A stretch of 33,756 nucleotides of DNA. It comes from Arthrobacter terrae (GTDB taxonomy: Bacteria; Actinomycetota; Actinomycetes; Actinomycetales; Micrococcaceae). Shown here one piece after another: positions 15,682 to 23,258 of the stretch. The notes under the pieces are model-generated. The model did not search any database, had not been told where the DNA came from, and saw nothing but the letters and a program-made list of their open reading frames with translations. Numbering within the stretch: position 1 is the first letter of the stretch; every line of letters starts with the position of its first letter. The position numbers were made by a program, and so were the translations under genes. The DNA is taken from the NCBI RefSeq assembly GCF_015708085.1, contig NZ_JADNYM010000016.1, forward strand, positions 76,790 through 110,545, written 5' to 3'.

Positions 15682-16404
15682 ATGACTGCAATAGCAGCGG
15701 CTGCGGCACACGGACCGGTCGCATCGACGTCCGCGTCCGGGACTTCCGGCGGGACCTCTGACGGCGGAACAGTAGAGCAGCAGGGATATTTTGAGTCCCC
15801 GGGTGATCCCGAATGGGTGGCACCGTCCTGGGAGGAGGTCGTCACCAACCATTCCGCGAAGGTGTTTCGTCTGGCGTACCGGCTGACCGGGAACAGATAC
15901 GATGCCGAGGACCTCACGCAGGAAGTTTTTGTCCGTGTTTTCCGTTCACTGGCAAATTTCAAGCCGGGGACCCTGGACGGCTGGCTGCACCGGATCACCA
16001 CCAACCTTTTCCTTGACCAGGCACGGCGTAAAAGCCGGATTCGTTTCGACGCGCTGGGCGAGGACGCCGAGACGCGGCTGCCGGGCAGGGAACCCGGCCC
16101 GGAACGCCTCTTCGAATACAACAATCTGGACATTGATGTACAGGCTGCGCTCGAGGCGCTGCCGCCGGACTTCCGTGCCGCCGTGGTGCTCTGTGATCTG
16201 GAAGGTCTTTCCTACGATGAGGTTGCCGCTGCGCTGGGGATAAAGCTTGGAACGGTGCGGTCGCGCATCCACCGCGGCAGGACCATGCTGCGTGAATCCC
16301 TGGCGCACCGTGCACCCGCCGGCGCATCCGGTGCACAGATGGATTCCGCGCGGAAGGCTGCCAAGCCGAGGCTGAAGCTGCCGCGCATTGCCGGCATTCA
16401 TTAG
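15682..16404 (+). CDS. sigE: ECF RNA polymerase sigma factor SigE
   Basis: Extracytoplasmic-function sigma factor of 240 aa, likely directing an envelope-stress response. After a low-complexity N-terminus (about 45 aa, Ala/Ser/Gly/Thr-rich), region 2 spans [20 protein letters not shown] through [18 protein letters not shown] and [20 protein letters not shown]. Region 4 spans [20 protein letters not shown] to the helix-turn-helix [27 protein letters not shown] 6 nt before ATG 15682 is a strong ribosome binding site. Gene order methyltransferase-sigE-tatB matches M. tuberculosis, but rseA (anti-sigma) and htrA, which lie between sigE and tatB there, are absent: only 75 nt separate sigE and tatB. 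Confidence 0.95.
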   Translation: MTAIAAAAAHGPVASTSASGTSGGTSDGGTVEQQGYFESPGDPEWVAPSWEEVVTNHSAKVFRLAYRLTGNRYDAEDLTQEVFVRVFRSLANFKPGTLDGWLHRITTNLFLDQARRKSRIRFDALGEDAETRLPGREPGPERLFEYNNLDIDVQAALEALPPDFRAAVVLCDLEGLSYDEVAAALGIKLGTVRSRIHRGRTMLRESLAHRAPAGASGAQMDSARKAAKPRLKLPRIAGIH

Positions 16405-16466
16405 CCGTGCAGAACCGGCGCGGGAGGCTATGCGGCGCTAAGTCGCCGCAATTGAGCCGGAGAGGG

Positions 16467-16472
16467 TAATCT
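16467..16472 (+). promoter_or_regulatory. -10 hexamer of leaderless tatB
   Basis: TAATCT ends 7 nt before the GTG start at 16480. It suggests tatB has its own promoter and is not only read through from sigE. Confidence 0.55.
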
Positions 16473-16479
16473 TCCTAGG

Positions 16480-16938
16480 GTGTTTGGAATCAATACTCCG
16501 GAGCTGCTCATCATTGCCATTGTGGCAGTGCTGGTGATCGGCCCTCAGCGGTTGCCCGAATACGTTGAAAAGCTCAAGAATCTGATTCGCGAGGTCCGCC
16601 GGATGGCTGCCGGTGCGCGGGAAACCATCAAGGACGAGGCCGGCCTTGATCTTGACGAGATCGACTGGAAAAAGCTTGATCCGCGCCAGTACGATCCTCG
16701 CCGGATCATCCGCGACGCGCTGATGGACGACGACGATGCCCCGGTCAAGCCCGTCAGCGCAGCGGGTCCGGCGGCGGCTGCACTTGGTACGGCAGCATCG
16801 GAAAGTCTGTCCCTGCAGAAAAGCGCTGAATCCACGCCCATGTGGGGTGGTCCGGGCAGTACCGGCTCCGCTGACGGCCGGGTTCTTGACCGGCTGGCCG
16901 CCGGAGAACGTGCTCCCTTCGATGTTGAAGCCACCTGA
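16480..16938 (+). CDS. tatB: Sec-independent (twin-arginine) translocase subunit TatB
   Basis: TatB of the twin-arginine pathway, which works with TatC to receive folded RR-signal proteins at the membrane. The 152-aa protein has one N-terminal membrane helix (FGINTPELLIIAIVAVLVIG), the hinge GPQRLPEYVEKLKN, an amphipathic helix with VRRMAAGARETIKDEAG, and an acidic, Ala/Ser-rich tail. It begins with GTG, and the residues MFGI fit TatB starts. It is convergent with mrp across a 53-nt spacer in which I see no terminator. It is the only Tat gene in the window. Confidence 0.94.
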   Translation: MFGINTPELLIIAIVAVLVIGPQRLPEYVEKLKNLIREVRRMAAGARETIKDEAGLDLDEIDWKKLDPRQYDPRRIIRDALMDDDDAPVKPVSAAGPAAAALGTAASESLSLQKSAESTPMWGGPGSTGSADGRVLDRLAAGERAPFDVEAT

Positions 16939-16991
16939 AACCCAAAGTCAGCTGTAGCTAAAAGTCCGCTGAAGCCCGAAACCTGTCCACG

Positions 16992-18170
16992 CTAGCTGGG
17001 CCTGACGTCTAGTTTGAGACCGGCGAGCCCGCGCGGACGTACAGCCAATCGGTCTGCAATTCCCTGCAAAGCCCTCGCACTGGCGGCATCCGGAGTGGAC
17101 AGCACTATTGGTGCGCCGCTGTCTCCGCCTTCGCGCAGCGCTATCTCCAGCGGGATCTGGCCCAGCAGCGGCACCGGCGCGTTCATGGTCTGACTCAGCC
17201 TTTGGGCCAGGAGTCCGCCGCCGCCGGAGCCAAACAGGTCCATGGCGCTGCCGTCCGGCAACGTCAGATATGACATATTTTCGATCACGCCCGCGACTTT
17301 CTGACCGGTCTGCAGCGCAATAGCACCGGCACGCTCGGCCACCTCGGCCGCCGCTGCCTGTGGAGTGGTGACCACCAGGATCTCGGCCTTCGGCAGTAAT
17401 TGGGCGACCGAAATCGTCACATCGCCCGTGCCGGGGGGCAGATCCAGGAACAGCACGTCAAGGTCGCCGAAGTAAACGTCGGTCAGAAACTGTTCCAGTG
17501 CCCGGTGCAGCATCGGCCCGCGCCATGCGACGGGTTGGTTCCCGGTGATGAACATCCCGATGGAGATGACCTTGACCCCGAAAGCCACCGGTGGCAGGAT
17601 CATCTCGTCCACGCGGGTAGGACTCTGCGTAACACCGTTCGTCGTCAATCCCATTAGGCCAGGTACGGAAAAGCCGTAGATGTCGGCGTCTACGATGCCG
17701 ACCCGCAGGCCCTTGGCGGCCATAGCGCAGGCCAGATTCACCGTGACACTTGACTTGCCCACGCCGCCCTTGCCGCTGGCAACGGCATAGACGCGGGTGA
17801 GGGAGCCGGGTTCGTTAAAAACAATGCCGCGGGTTCCGCCGGGTCCCTGGAGTTGTTCCTTGAGCGCCTGCCGTTGCGCCACCGTCATCGCGGTCAGCTC
17901 CACCTCAACGTCGGTCACCCCGTCGACACCGGCAAGCGCCCGGGCGGCATCGGCGCGGATGGTGTCGCGCATCGGGCAGCCCGCGATAGTGAGCAGGACA
18001 ACGGCGTGTACCCGGCCGTCGTCGTCGGCTGTTACCTCTTTAACCATGCCAAGGTCGGTGATCGGGCGCCGCAGCTCCGGATCGATCACTGATGCCAGCG
18101 CGGCATGCAGCGCGGCAACCGATGGTCCAATCCCATTTCCGGACGTCGTGAAACCTTCAACTGGCGCCAT
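16992..18170 (-). CDS. mrp: Mrp/ApbC-family P-loop ATPase, Fe-S cluster carrier
   Basis: Cytoplasmic ATPase thought to carry or transfer iron-sulfur clusters to apoproteins; 392 aa. Residues about 15-100 are a MIP18/DUF59 domain (SVIDPELRRPITDLGMV; IAGCPMRDTI). The ParA-like domain follows, with deviant Walker A VASGKGGVGKSSVTVNLA, switch I DADIYGFSVPGLMG, and Walker B VLFLDLPPGTGD. The CxxC cluster motif of many Mrp proteins is not present, as is common in actinobacteria. ATG 18170 is chosen because it follows the DUF1003 stop by 1 nt with GGAAAC upstream; the longer open frame to 18293 runs into that gene. Third gene of a coupled set. Confidence 0.92.
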   Translation of the reverse strand: MAPVEGFTTSGNGIGPSVAALHAALASVIDPELRRPITDLGMVKEVTADDDGRVHAVVLLTIAGCPMRDTIRADAARALAGVDGVTDVEVELTAMTVAQRQALKEQLQGPGGTRGIVFNEPGSLTRVYAVASGKGGVGKSSVTVNLACAMAAKGLRVGIVDADIYGFSVPGLMGLTTNGVTQSPTRVDEMILPPVAFGVKVISIGMFITGNQPVAWRGPMLHRALEQFLTDVYFGDLDVLFLDLPPGTGDVTISVAQLLPKAEILVVTTPQAAAAEVAERAGAIALQTGQKVAGVIENMSYLTLPDGSAMDLFGSGGGGLLAQRLSQTMNAPVPLLGQIPLEIALREGGDSGAPIVLSTPDAASARALQGIADRLAVRPRGLAGLKLDVRPS

Positions 18171-18171
18171 C

Positions 18172-18795
18172 TTAGTTTCCTGACCTGGACCGTGTGCCGG
18201 GGTTCCTGCCGGCCTGGATGCGTGGAAGTGCGGTAGTTTTCGGGGAGCCCTTGCTGTCCCGGGAACTTTCCCGGACCGGTTGGGCCTCGGCATCCACCTC
18301 GTGATCCTGGGCCGTCAACAGCTCCTCCAGCAGTGACCGCAGCTCGGAACGGACAAAGTCGCGGGTGGCTACTTCGCGCAGCGATATCCGCAGGGCCGCC
18401 ACCTCGCGGGTGAGGTATTCCGTGTCTGCGAGGTTGCGCTCGTCGCGGGCGCGGTCCTGCTCAATGGTGACGCGGTCCCGGTCATCCTGCCGGTTCTGCG
18501 CCAGCAGGATCAGCGGTGCGGCGTAGGAGGCCTGAGTGGAGAAGAACAGGTTCAGCAGGATAAAAGGGTACGGATCCCATTTGAGACCGAAAAGCCCCAC
18601 CACGTTGAATGCGATCCAGACGATGACGAAAATTGTCATGTAGAGCAGGAAGTTCGCGGTGCCCATATAGCGTGCGAAGCGCTCGGCAAAGCGGCCGAAG
18701 GTGTCCGGATCGCTGGCGAAATTGGGCAGCATCCGGGAACGCAGCTCGCGGGGGGTGTCCAGACCGCCGAGCTTGGTGGGGTGCTTCTCAGCCAA
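18172..18795 (-). CDS. DUF1003 membrane protein
   Basis: 207-aa protein with the DUF1003 signature: two membrane segments (MTIFVIVWIAFNVVGLFGL and YPFILLNLFFSTQASYAAPL) followed by AQNRQDDRDR. A charged helical region and a Ser/Arg/Pro-rich tail come after. The function is unknown; family members are often near magnesium or metal-linked genes. The TTG at 18795 is chosen because AGGAGG lies 5 nt upstream and it overlaps the end of the CBS gene by 8 nt, a typical coupled start. Upstream residues in the open frame are encoded antiparallel to nothing but overlap the CBS gene and look non-native. Counterpart of a small membrane protein in the Rv1229c-Rv1232c group, from memory. Confidence 0.85.
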   Translation of the reverse strand: MAEKHPTKLGGLDTPRELRSRMLPNFASDPDTFGRFAERFARYMGTANFLLYMTIFVIVWIAFNVVGLFGLKWDPYPFILLNLFFSTQASYAAPLILLAQNRQDDRDRVTIEQDRARDERNLADTEYLTREVAALRISLREVATRDFVRSELRSLLEELLTAQDHEVDAEAQPVRESSRDSKGSPKTTALPRIQAGRNPGTRSRSGN

Positions 18796-20071
18796 GGCGG
18801 CCTCCTGGTTTTCTGATCGGGGCGCCGTCGTCGTGGGTTCGCCAGTCGTCCGGGAGCAGATGGTCCAAGAGGTCGTCAACAGTCACCGCCCCTACCAAGC
18901 GGCCGGCCTTATTAACCACCGGCAGCGAGTTGAGGTTGTAGGAGGCCATTGTGTGGCTGACTTCGCTGACACTCGCGTGGTCCGAAACGGGCTCCAGCAT
19001 GGTGTCCACAATGCTTCCGAGCTGTTCAGGCGGGGCACTGCGCAGCAGCTGCTGGATATGCACCACGCCCAGGAATCGACCCGTGGGTGTTTCCAGCGGT
19101 GGCCGGCAGATGAAAATAGCGGACGCCAGCGCGGGGGAGAGCTCCTCGCTGCGCACATGCGCCAGCGCCTCGGCTACCGTCGCTTCGGGCGGGAGGATCA
19201 CCGGTACCGGCGTCATCAGACCGCCGGCCGTGTCGTCGTCGTACTGCAGCAACCTGCGGACGTCGTCGGCGTCGTCGGGATTCATCAACGCCAGCAGTTG
19301 CTCCGCCTTCGCCGGAGACAGATCAGCGAGCAGGTCCGCGGCGTCGTCAGGATCCATTTCCTCCAGCACGTCCGCTGCGCGCTCATTGTCCAGTGCGGAG
19401 AGCAGCTGTACCTGATCTTCCTCGGGGAGCTCCTGCAGCACGTCGGCCAGCCGCTCATCCTGGAGCTCGCTGGCGACTTCGATGCGCCGCTTGTCCGACA
19501 TTTCCTGCAGTGCGTCGGCAAAGTCCGCGGGCTTGAGGTCCTCGTGCGTGGCAACAAACTGCCCGGCGCCCTGCGGCTCGGTATTCTCGCCCTGGTTCGC
19601 ATCCGACCAGTCGATCAACATGGTGTGCCCGCGGCGCAGGCCCCGCAGCCTGGAGGTGGAGGATCCGCGGCGGACGAACAGCTGGCGGATCAGCCAGTCC
19701 CCGTTGCGCTGCTCTTCGAGGGCGATGTCCTCCACGACCGCGTCCCCGGTGCCGTCGGTCAGCGTCACCTTGCGGTCAAAGAGCTCACCTACCACCAGCA
19801 TCTCTGCGCCGCGCTGGTCAAAGCGGCGCAGATTGACCAGCCCGGTGCAGATGATCTGCGTTTGCTCCATGGACGTCACCCGGGTCATTGGCACAAAAAC
19901 ACGCTTCTTGCCGGGAACCTCGACGACGATGCCAACGGCGTGCGGTGCGCCGGTGACACCGCGGGCAAGCACGACGACGTCACGCAGCCGCCCCAGCCGG
20001 TCACCCAGCGGGTCGAAAACGTCGAGTCCGAGAAGGCGCGCAACAAAGACGCGCGAGGGATTGGTGCTCAC
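18788..20071 (-). CDS. PRC-barrel / MgtE N-domain / CBS-pair protein without channel domain
   Basis: 427-aa soluble protein. Residues about 5-160 hold two PRC-barrel-like halves (LGRLRDVVVLARG; VVEDIALEEQRNGDWLIRQL). Residues about 175-280 form an MgtE_N superhelix of acidic repeats (LADVLQELPEEDQVQLLSAL; DPDDAADLLADLSPAKAEQL). About 285-410 is a tandem CBS pair (MTPVPVILPPEATVAEALAH; SYNLNSLPVVNKAGRLVGAV). In true MgtE these parts sense Mg2+ and nucleotides and gate a membrane channel, which is missing here. It may be a free-standing sensor or regulate a channel elsewhere. Start GTG 20071 has TAGCCT ending 6 nt upstream. It is coupled to the DUF1003 gene and resembles Rv1232c. Confidence 0.9.
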   Translation of the reverse strand: MSTNPSRVFVARLLGLDVFDPLGDRLGRLRDVVVLARGVTGAPHAVGIVVEVPGKKRVFVPMTRVTSMEQTQIICTGLVNLRRFDQRGAEMLVVGELFDRKVTLTDGTGDAVVEDIALEEQRNGDWLIRQLFVRRGSSTSRLRGLRRGHTMLIDWSDANQGENTEPQGAGQFVATHEDLKPADFADALQEMSDKRRIEVASELQDERLADVLQELPEEDQVQLLSALDNERAADVLEEMDPDDAADLLADLSPAKAEQLLALMNPDDADDVRRLLQYDDDTAGGLMTPVPVILPPEATVAEALAHVRSEELSPALASAIFICRPPLETPTGRFLGVVHIQQLLRSAPPEQLGSIVDTMLEPVSDHASVSEVSHTMASYNLNSLPVVNKAGRLVGAVTVDDLLDHLLPDDWRTHDDGAPIRKPGGRLG

Positions 20072-20077
20072 TAGTAC

Positions 20078-20083
20078 AGGCTA
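20078..20083 (-). promoter_or_regulatory. -10 hexamer of the leaderless CBS-protein gene
   Basis: TAGCCT on the minus strand ends 6 nt before GTG 20071. The poly-G and 12-nt repeats begin about 85 nt further upstream of it. Confidence 0.58.
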
Positions 20084-20167
20084 CGTCGCGGGCCGCCGAT
20101 TGCGGGAATTCCGGGCCGGATGTGGCGTTTGCTTTCAGTTTTCGCGGCGCCCGGCAGGGACGGGAAC

Positions 20168-20185
20168 GGGGGGGGGGGGGGGGGG
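20168..20185. repeat. Run of 18 G in a divergent promoter region
   Basis: Uninterrupted G18 on the plus strand, directly before the 12-nt repeat array. Such tracts are prone to slippage in cells and to sequencing error, so its exact length is uncertain. Confidence 0.8.
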
Positions 20186-20190
20186 CGGGA

Positions 20191-20286
20191 GCGGGTGTAC
20201 GAGCGGGTGCACGAGCGGGTGCACGAGCGGGTGCCCCAGCGGGTGCACGAGCGGGTGCACGAGCGGGTGTACGAGCGGGTGCGGGT
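20191..20286. repeat. Array of seven 12-nt tandem repeats plus a partial copy
   Basis: The unit is GCGGGTGCACGA. Copies start at 20191, 20203, 20215, 20227, 20239, 20251 and 20263, with a partial copy at 20275. Copies 1 and 7 have TA for CA, and copy 4 has CCCA in the second half. The array lies between the divergent CBS-protein and stress-protein genes, 54 nt before the latter. GTGCAC within the unit is itself a palindrome. Confidence 0.9.
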
Positions 20287-20339
20287 TCACTGCCAGCGAT
20301 ATCCCTGCGCGCCGTCAGGATCATGGGAGACAATGGAGT

Positions 20340-21353
20340 ATGGCAAACCTTTTTGGACGCACCCGCGGCGTGGACTCAGCTCGTGCTGTGCCCGTCGGAG
20401 ACACCGTAGGCTCTTACACCTCCTACCTTGATGCCCAGAAGGCAGTGGATTACCTCGCGGACCATAAATTCCCCGTTCAACAGGTCTCGATTGTCGGCAA
20501 TGATCTGAAAATGGTGGAACGGGTCACCGGCAAGCTCAGCTACCCCCGCGTGGCGCTCTCCGGCGCTTTGACGGGTGCCTGGTTCGGACTTTTCGTTGGC
20601 GTACTGCTCTCCTTTTTTGGCCCCGGCTCGGCCAGCGGCGGGGTTTCCTTGATGACCTCGATCCTGATGGGCGCCGCCTTCTGGATGCTGTTCGGTATTG
20701 CCAGCTATGCGATGCAGCGCGGCAAGCGGGACTTCACGTCCACCAGCCAGGTTCTTGCTTCCAGCTATGACGTTATTGTTGCCCCGGACGTGTCCTCCGA
20801 GGCGCGCCGGCTGCTCTCCCAGCTCCCGATGAGCAAGGGCGCGGCGCTTCCGGCTCAGGCTGCCCGGACTTATCAGCCACCGGCTGCGCCCAACCAGCCG
20901 GCCGCGCCCAACCAGCCGGGGCAGAGCTACCCCGGTCAGAACTACCCGGGTCAGAATCAGCCGACGCCGACTCCGCCGGCCCGGCCGAATGGGTGGACCG
21001 ACCCTTACGGCGCGTCCGGCGAAACAGGCCAGAGTAAGCCAGGCAACAGCCAGGGCGGCCCCGGGAACGAGGCGCCCGTAGAAGGGGCCGTGGTTGCCCC
21101 CTCGGGAAAGACTCCCGGCACCTATTCCGACCTGCCCGACGGCCGTCCTCAGTACGGCATCCGCCTGCCGCAGAACCCGGAGAACCCGCCCGCCGCGGAG
21201 GTCCCGCCCTCCCCGGAAGCCCCACAGGCCGCGGAAGTCCCATCATCGGAGCCGGCCGCGCAGCCCCCGCAGGCACCCCCTGTTCCGCAGCAGGACCCCG
21301 CGGACGTTCCTGCCGAAGATTCCCGGCAGCCTGTGCCCCCTGCCGACAGGTAG
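20340..21353 (+). CDS. General-stress-protein-17M-like membrane protein with repeat-rich tail
   Basis: 337 aa. The N-terminal half matches the GSP17M/YflT-like domain (VGSYTSYLDAQKAVDYLADH; VQQVSIVGNDLKMVERVTGK), followed by two membrane segments around residues 75-125 (GALTGAWFGLFVGVLLSFF; MTSILMGAAFWMLFGIASYA) and YDVIVAPD. From about residue 165 it is a Pro/Gln/Asn/Gly-rich disordered tail with 6-aa (AAPNQP) and 5-aa (GQxYP) repeats. Function unknown; the fold is linked to stress proteins in Bacillus, and Rv1234 is the likely mycobacterial counterpart. ATG 20340 has GGAG nearby. The frame is open far upstream through the repeats, but that part is not a gene. Confidence 0.85.
   Translation: MANLFGRTRGVDSARAVPVGDTVGSYTSYLDAQKAVDYLADHKFPVQQVSIVGNDLKMVERVTGKLSYPRVALSGALTGAWFGLFVGVLLSFFGPGSASGGVSLMTSILMGAAFWMLFGIASYAMQRGKRDFTSTSQVLASSYDVIVAPDVSSEARRLLSQLPMSKGAALPAQAARTYQPPAAPNQPAAPNQPGQSYPGQNYPGQNQPTPTPPARPNGWTDPYGASGETGQSKPGNSQGGPGNEAPVEGAVVAPSGKTPGTYSDLPDGRPQYGIRLPQNPENPPAAEVPPSPEAPQAAEVPSSEPAAQPPQAPPVPQQDPADVPAEDSRQPVPPADR
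20883..20963 (+). repeat. 18-nt and 15-nt tandem repeats in the stress-protein tail
   Basis: Two 18-nt units (20883-20900 and 20901-20918, AAPNQP) are followed directly by three 15-nt units (20919-20963: GQSYP, GQNYP, GQNQP). They lie in the low-complexity C-terminal tail. Confidence 0.85.
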
Positions 21354-21424
21354 CGGGGGCAGCGCGAAACCGGTCGTGCGAAGCCGGGGCGTTCCCGTCA
21401 GGCCGGGACTCTGCCCCCGTTTTT
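21354..21424 (+). terminator. Likely intrinsic terminator of the stress-protein gene
   Basis: The 9-nt CGGGGGCAG right after the stop (21354-21362) pairs with CTGCCCCCG (21411-21419), which is followed by five T (21420-21424). The 48-nt interior can fold further. Confidence 0.55.
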
Positions 21425-21459
21425 CATGGCCTGGCCCTTGTATTAGTGGCCCAGTACGT

Positions 21460-21499
21460 ACGACGGCGACCCGCACCTTTCGATGCGGGTCGCCGTCGT
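21460..21499. terminator. Bidirectional hairpin between convergent genes
   Basis: A perfect 16-bp stem (21460-21475 with 21484-21499) with an 8-nt loop lies between the stress-protein gene and the aminopeptidase gene. It has no clear T-tract, so it may act as a GC-rich terminator or 3'-end stabiliser for either strand. Confidence 0.6.
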
Positions 21500-21545
21500 C
21501 GTCGTCGTACTGGTCCGGGCAGGGCTGCGTGCCTTGGCCGGGAGG

Positions 21546-23138
21546 TCAGCTGTTGGCGGCAGCTTCCGCGCCGTAGATGCCGGCCATCCAGGATTCGACC
21601 TCGTCCGGCGTGCGCGGCAGTGCCTCGCTCAGGTTGACCGGACCCTCGGCGGTGATCAGGATGTCGTCCTCGATCCGGACACCGATACCGCGGTATTCGG
21701 CGCCGATTCCCAGATCTTCTTCCTTGAAGTACAGACCCGGTTCAATGGTGAAGATCATCCCTTCGGCAATGATGCCGTCCAGGTAGAGGTCCCGCTTGGC
21801 CTGGGCGCAGTCGTGCACATCGAGGCCAAGGTGATGGCTGGTGCCGTGCGGCATCCAGCGCCGGTGGTGCTGGCCTTCATCAGAGAGCGCGACTTCCGCG
21901 GAGACCGGCAGCAGGCCCCACTCTTCCAACCGCGACGCAAGGACCTCCATGGCGGCGGTGTGGACGTCGCGGAACCTGCGCCCCGGGACGGCGACGGCGA
22001 AGGCGGCATCGGCAGCGTCCAGGACGGCCTGGTAAACCTTGCGCTGGGTTTCGGTGTATTTGCCGTTCACGGGAACCGTACGCGTGACGTCGGCTGTGTA
22101 GAGTGAGTCAGCCTCGACCCCCGCATCCACCAGGATCAGTTCACCGGCCCTGACCGAGCCGGTGTTGCGGGTCCAGTGCAGAATGGTGGCGTTATTGCCC
22201 GCCGCGGCAATGGTGTCGTAACCGAGTTCATTACCTTCCTCCCGTGCGCGGGCAAAGAATGCGCCCTCCACCACGCGTTCACCGCGGGCATGGGTGATGG
22301 CGCGGGGAAGCGCCTTAACGATTTCCTCAAAGCCGGCAACGGTCGCTGCGACCGCGAGCTCCATCTGCCGCACTTCCCAGTCATCCTTAATCAGCCGCAG
22401 CTCGGAAAGTGCCTCTGCGAGCTTGTCGTCGAGGGCATCCAGGGCGCTCAGATCCAGCTGCTCTGGGTCCTTTGCCGTGTTGTACCGTGCGGTGTCAACA
22501 AGGGCGTCAATGTTCTCATCCACCTTGCGGACCAGGCGGACGGAAACGCCGCCAACGGAAGGCTCCCCAACGTTCTTGGTAACGGCAATTTCCAGTTCAT
22601 CAAGGTGTGCTGTGGCCAGTGCCAATCGCGCGGCGAATTCCTCCAGTGTCGGCCGCGGGCCGATCCAGAATTCCCCCGAGCGGGCGTCGGCATAAAACTG
22701 TGTGGTGTCCCGGCCGGCCAGCGGGCGGAAGTACAGCGTCGCATGGTGGTTGCCGCCGTCGTCGCCGGCGCCTTCGTCCGTCGGCTCCATGACCAGCACA
22801 GCGTCCGGTTCGTGATCCACGCCCAGACCCGTAAGGTGCGCGAACCCCGAATGCGGGCGGAAGCGGTAATCGGTGTCGTTGGAGCGGACTTTCAACGGGC
22901 CCGCCGGGATCGCCAAGCGCTCGCCCGGGAACTGCACAGACACGGCACGACGGCGGCGCGCGGCATGGTCTGCGACCTCCGCACGCTCCGGCACGGTGAG
23001 CGGGGCCGGCGCCCAATTACTGGCCATAAAAGCGCGGAAAGCTTCCGATTGAGGCTTCTGGGACCGGTTGTTCACGCGGTCCTCAAGGGGCTGTTGTGCG
23101 GATGCGGACTCTGGGGTGCTCTGCTGGGACTCATTCAC
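21546..23138 (-). CDS. M24B aminopeptidase P (Xaa-Pro aminopeptidase)
   Basis: Cytoplasmic metallopeptidase that removes an N-terminal residue preceding proline; 530 aa. The N-terminal creatinase-like domain (about 35-220) contains DYRFRPHSGFAHLTG. The C-terminal pita-bread domain has the five metal ligands: Asp in ILVDAGVE, Asp in YTADVTRTVPV, His in GTSHHLGLDVHD, Glu in IFTIEPGLYF and Glu in VRIEDDILIT. A short Gly/Asp segment (EGAGDDGGNHH) interrupts the N-domain. The first about 35 residues are polar and variable. ATG 23138 has AAAGGGG 4 nt upstream, a clear ribosome binding site. The gene appears free-standing and is divergent from the PHP gene. Confidence 0.94.
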   Translation of the reverse strand: MNESQQSTPESASAQQPLEDRVNNRSQKPQSEAFRAFMASNWAPAPLTVPERAEVADHAARRRRAVSVQFPGERLAIPAGPLKVRSNDTDYRFRPHSGFAHLTGLGVDHEPDAVLVMEPTDEGAGDDGGNHHATLYFRPLAGRDTTQFYADARSGEFWIGPRPTLEEFAARLALATAHLDELEIAVTKNVGEPSVGGVSVRLVRKVDENIDALVDTARYNTAKDPEQLDLSALDALDDKLAEALSELRLIKDDWEVRQMELAVAATVAGFEEIVKALPRAITHARGERVVEGAFFARAREEGNELGYDTIAAAGNNATILHWTRNTGSVRAGELILVDAGVEADSLYTADVTRTVPVNGKYTETQRKVYQAVLDAADAAFAVAVPGRRFRDVHTAAMEVLASRLEEWGLLPVSAEVALSDEGQHHRRWMPHGTSHHLGLDVHDCAQAKRDLYLDGIIAEGMIFTIEPGLYFKEEDLGIGAEYRGIGVRIEDDILITAEGPVNLSEALPRTPDEVESWMAGIYGAEAAANS

Positions 23139-23246
23139 CCCTTTAGTCTCTCACCGCGCCCCGGCCTCCGGCCACCGGCGGTTCCTCGCAGCTGAGCCGG
23201 CCGGCTCAGTCCGTCTTGAGTGCACGCACGCGGGAGCAGCCGGACG

Positions 23247-23252
23247 TAGGCT
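23247..23252 (+). promoter_or_regulatory. -10 hexamer that fixes the PHP gene start
   Basis: TAGGCT ends 6 nt before GTG 23259. The nearby in-frame GTG 23253 would lie upstream of the predicted transcription start and so should not be used. Confidence 0.55.
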
Positions 23253-23258
23253 GTGAGG

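Noticed and set aside
18171-18293. N-terminal extension of Mrp
   Set aside because: It lies entirely within the DUF1003 gene and lacks family similarity; ATG 18170 follows a ribosome binding site and the DUF1003 stop.
20191-20286. 12-nt repeat array as a CRISPR
   Set aside because: The units are directly adjacent without unique spacers and are far too short; it is a minisatellite.
19482-20339. Long plus-strand open frame running into the stress-protein gene, including a (TSGC)n stretch
   Set aside because: It is antisense to the well-supported CBS gene, then passes through the poly-G and 12-nt repeats; the conserved protein starts at 20340 with its own ribosome binding site.
22176-23195. 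339-aa plus-strand frame over the aminopeptidase gene
   Set aside because: It is a GC-rich antisense shadow; the minus-strand frame has all five metal ligands of M24B.
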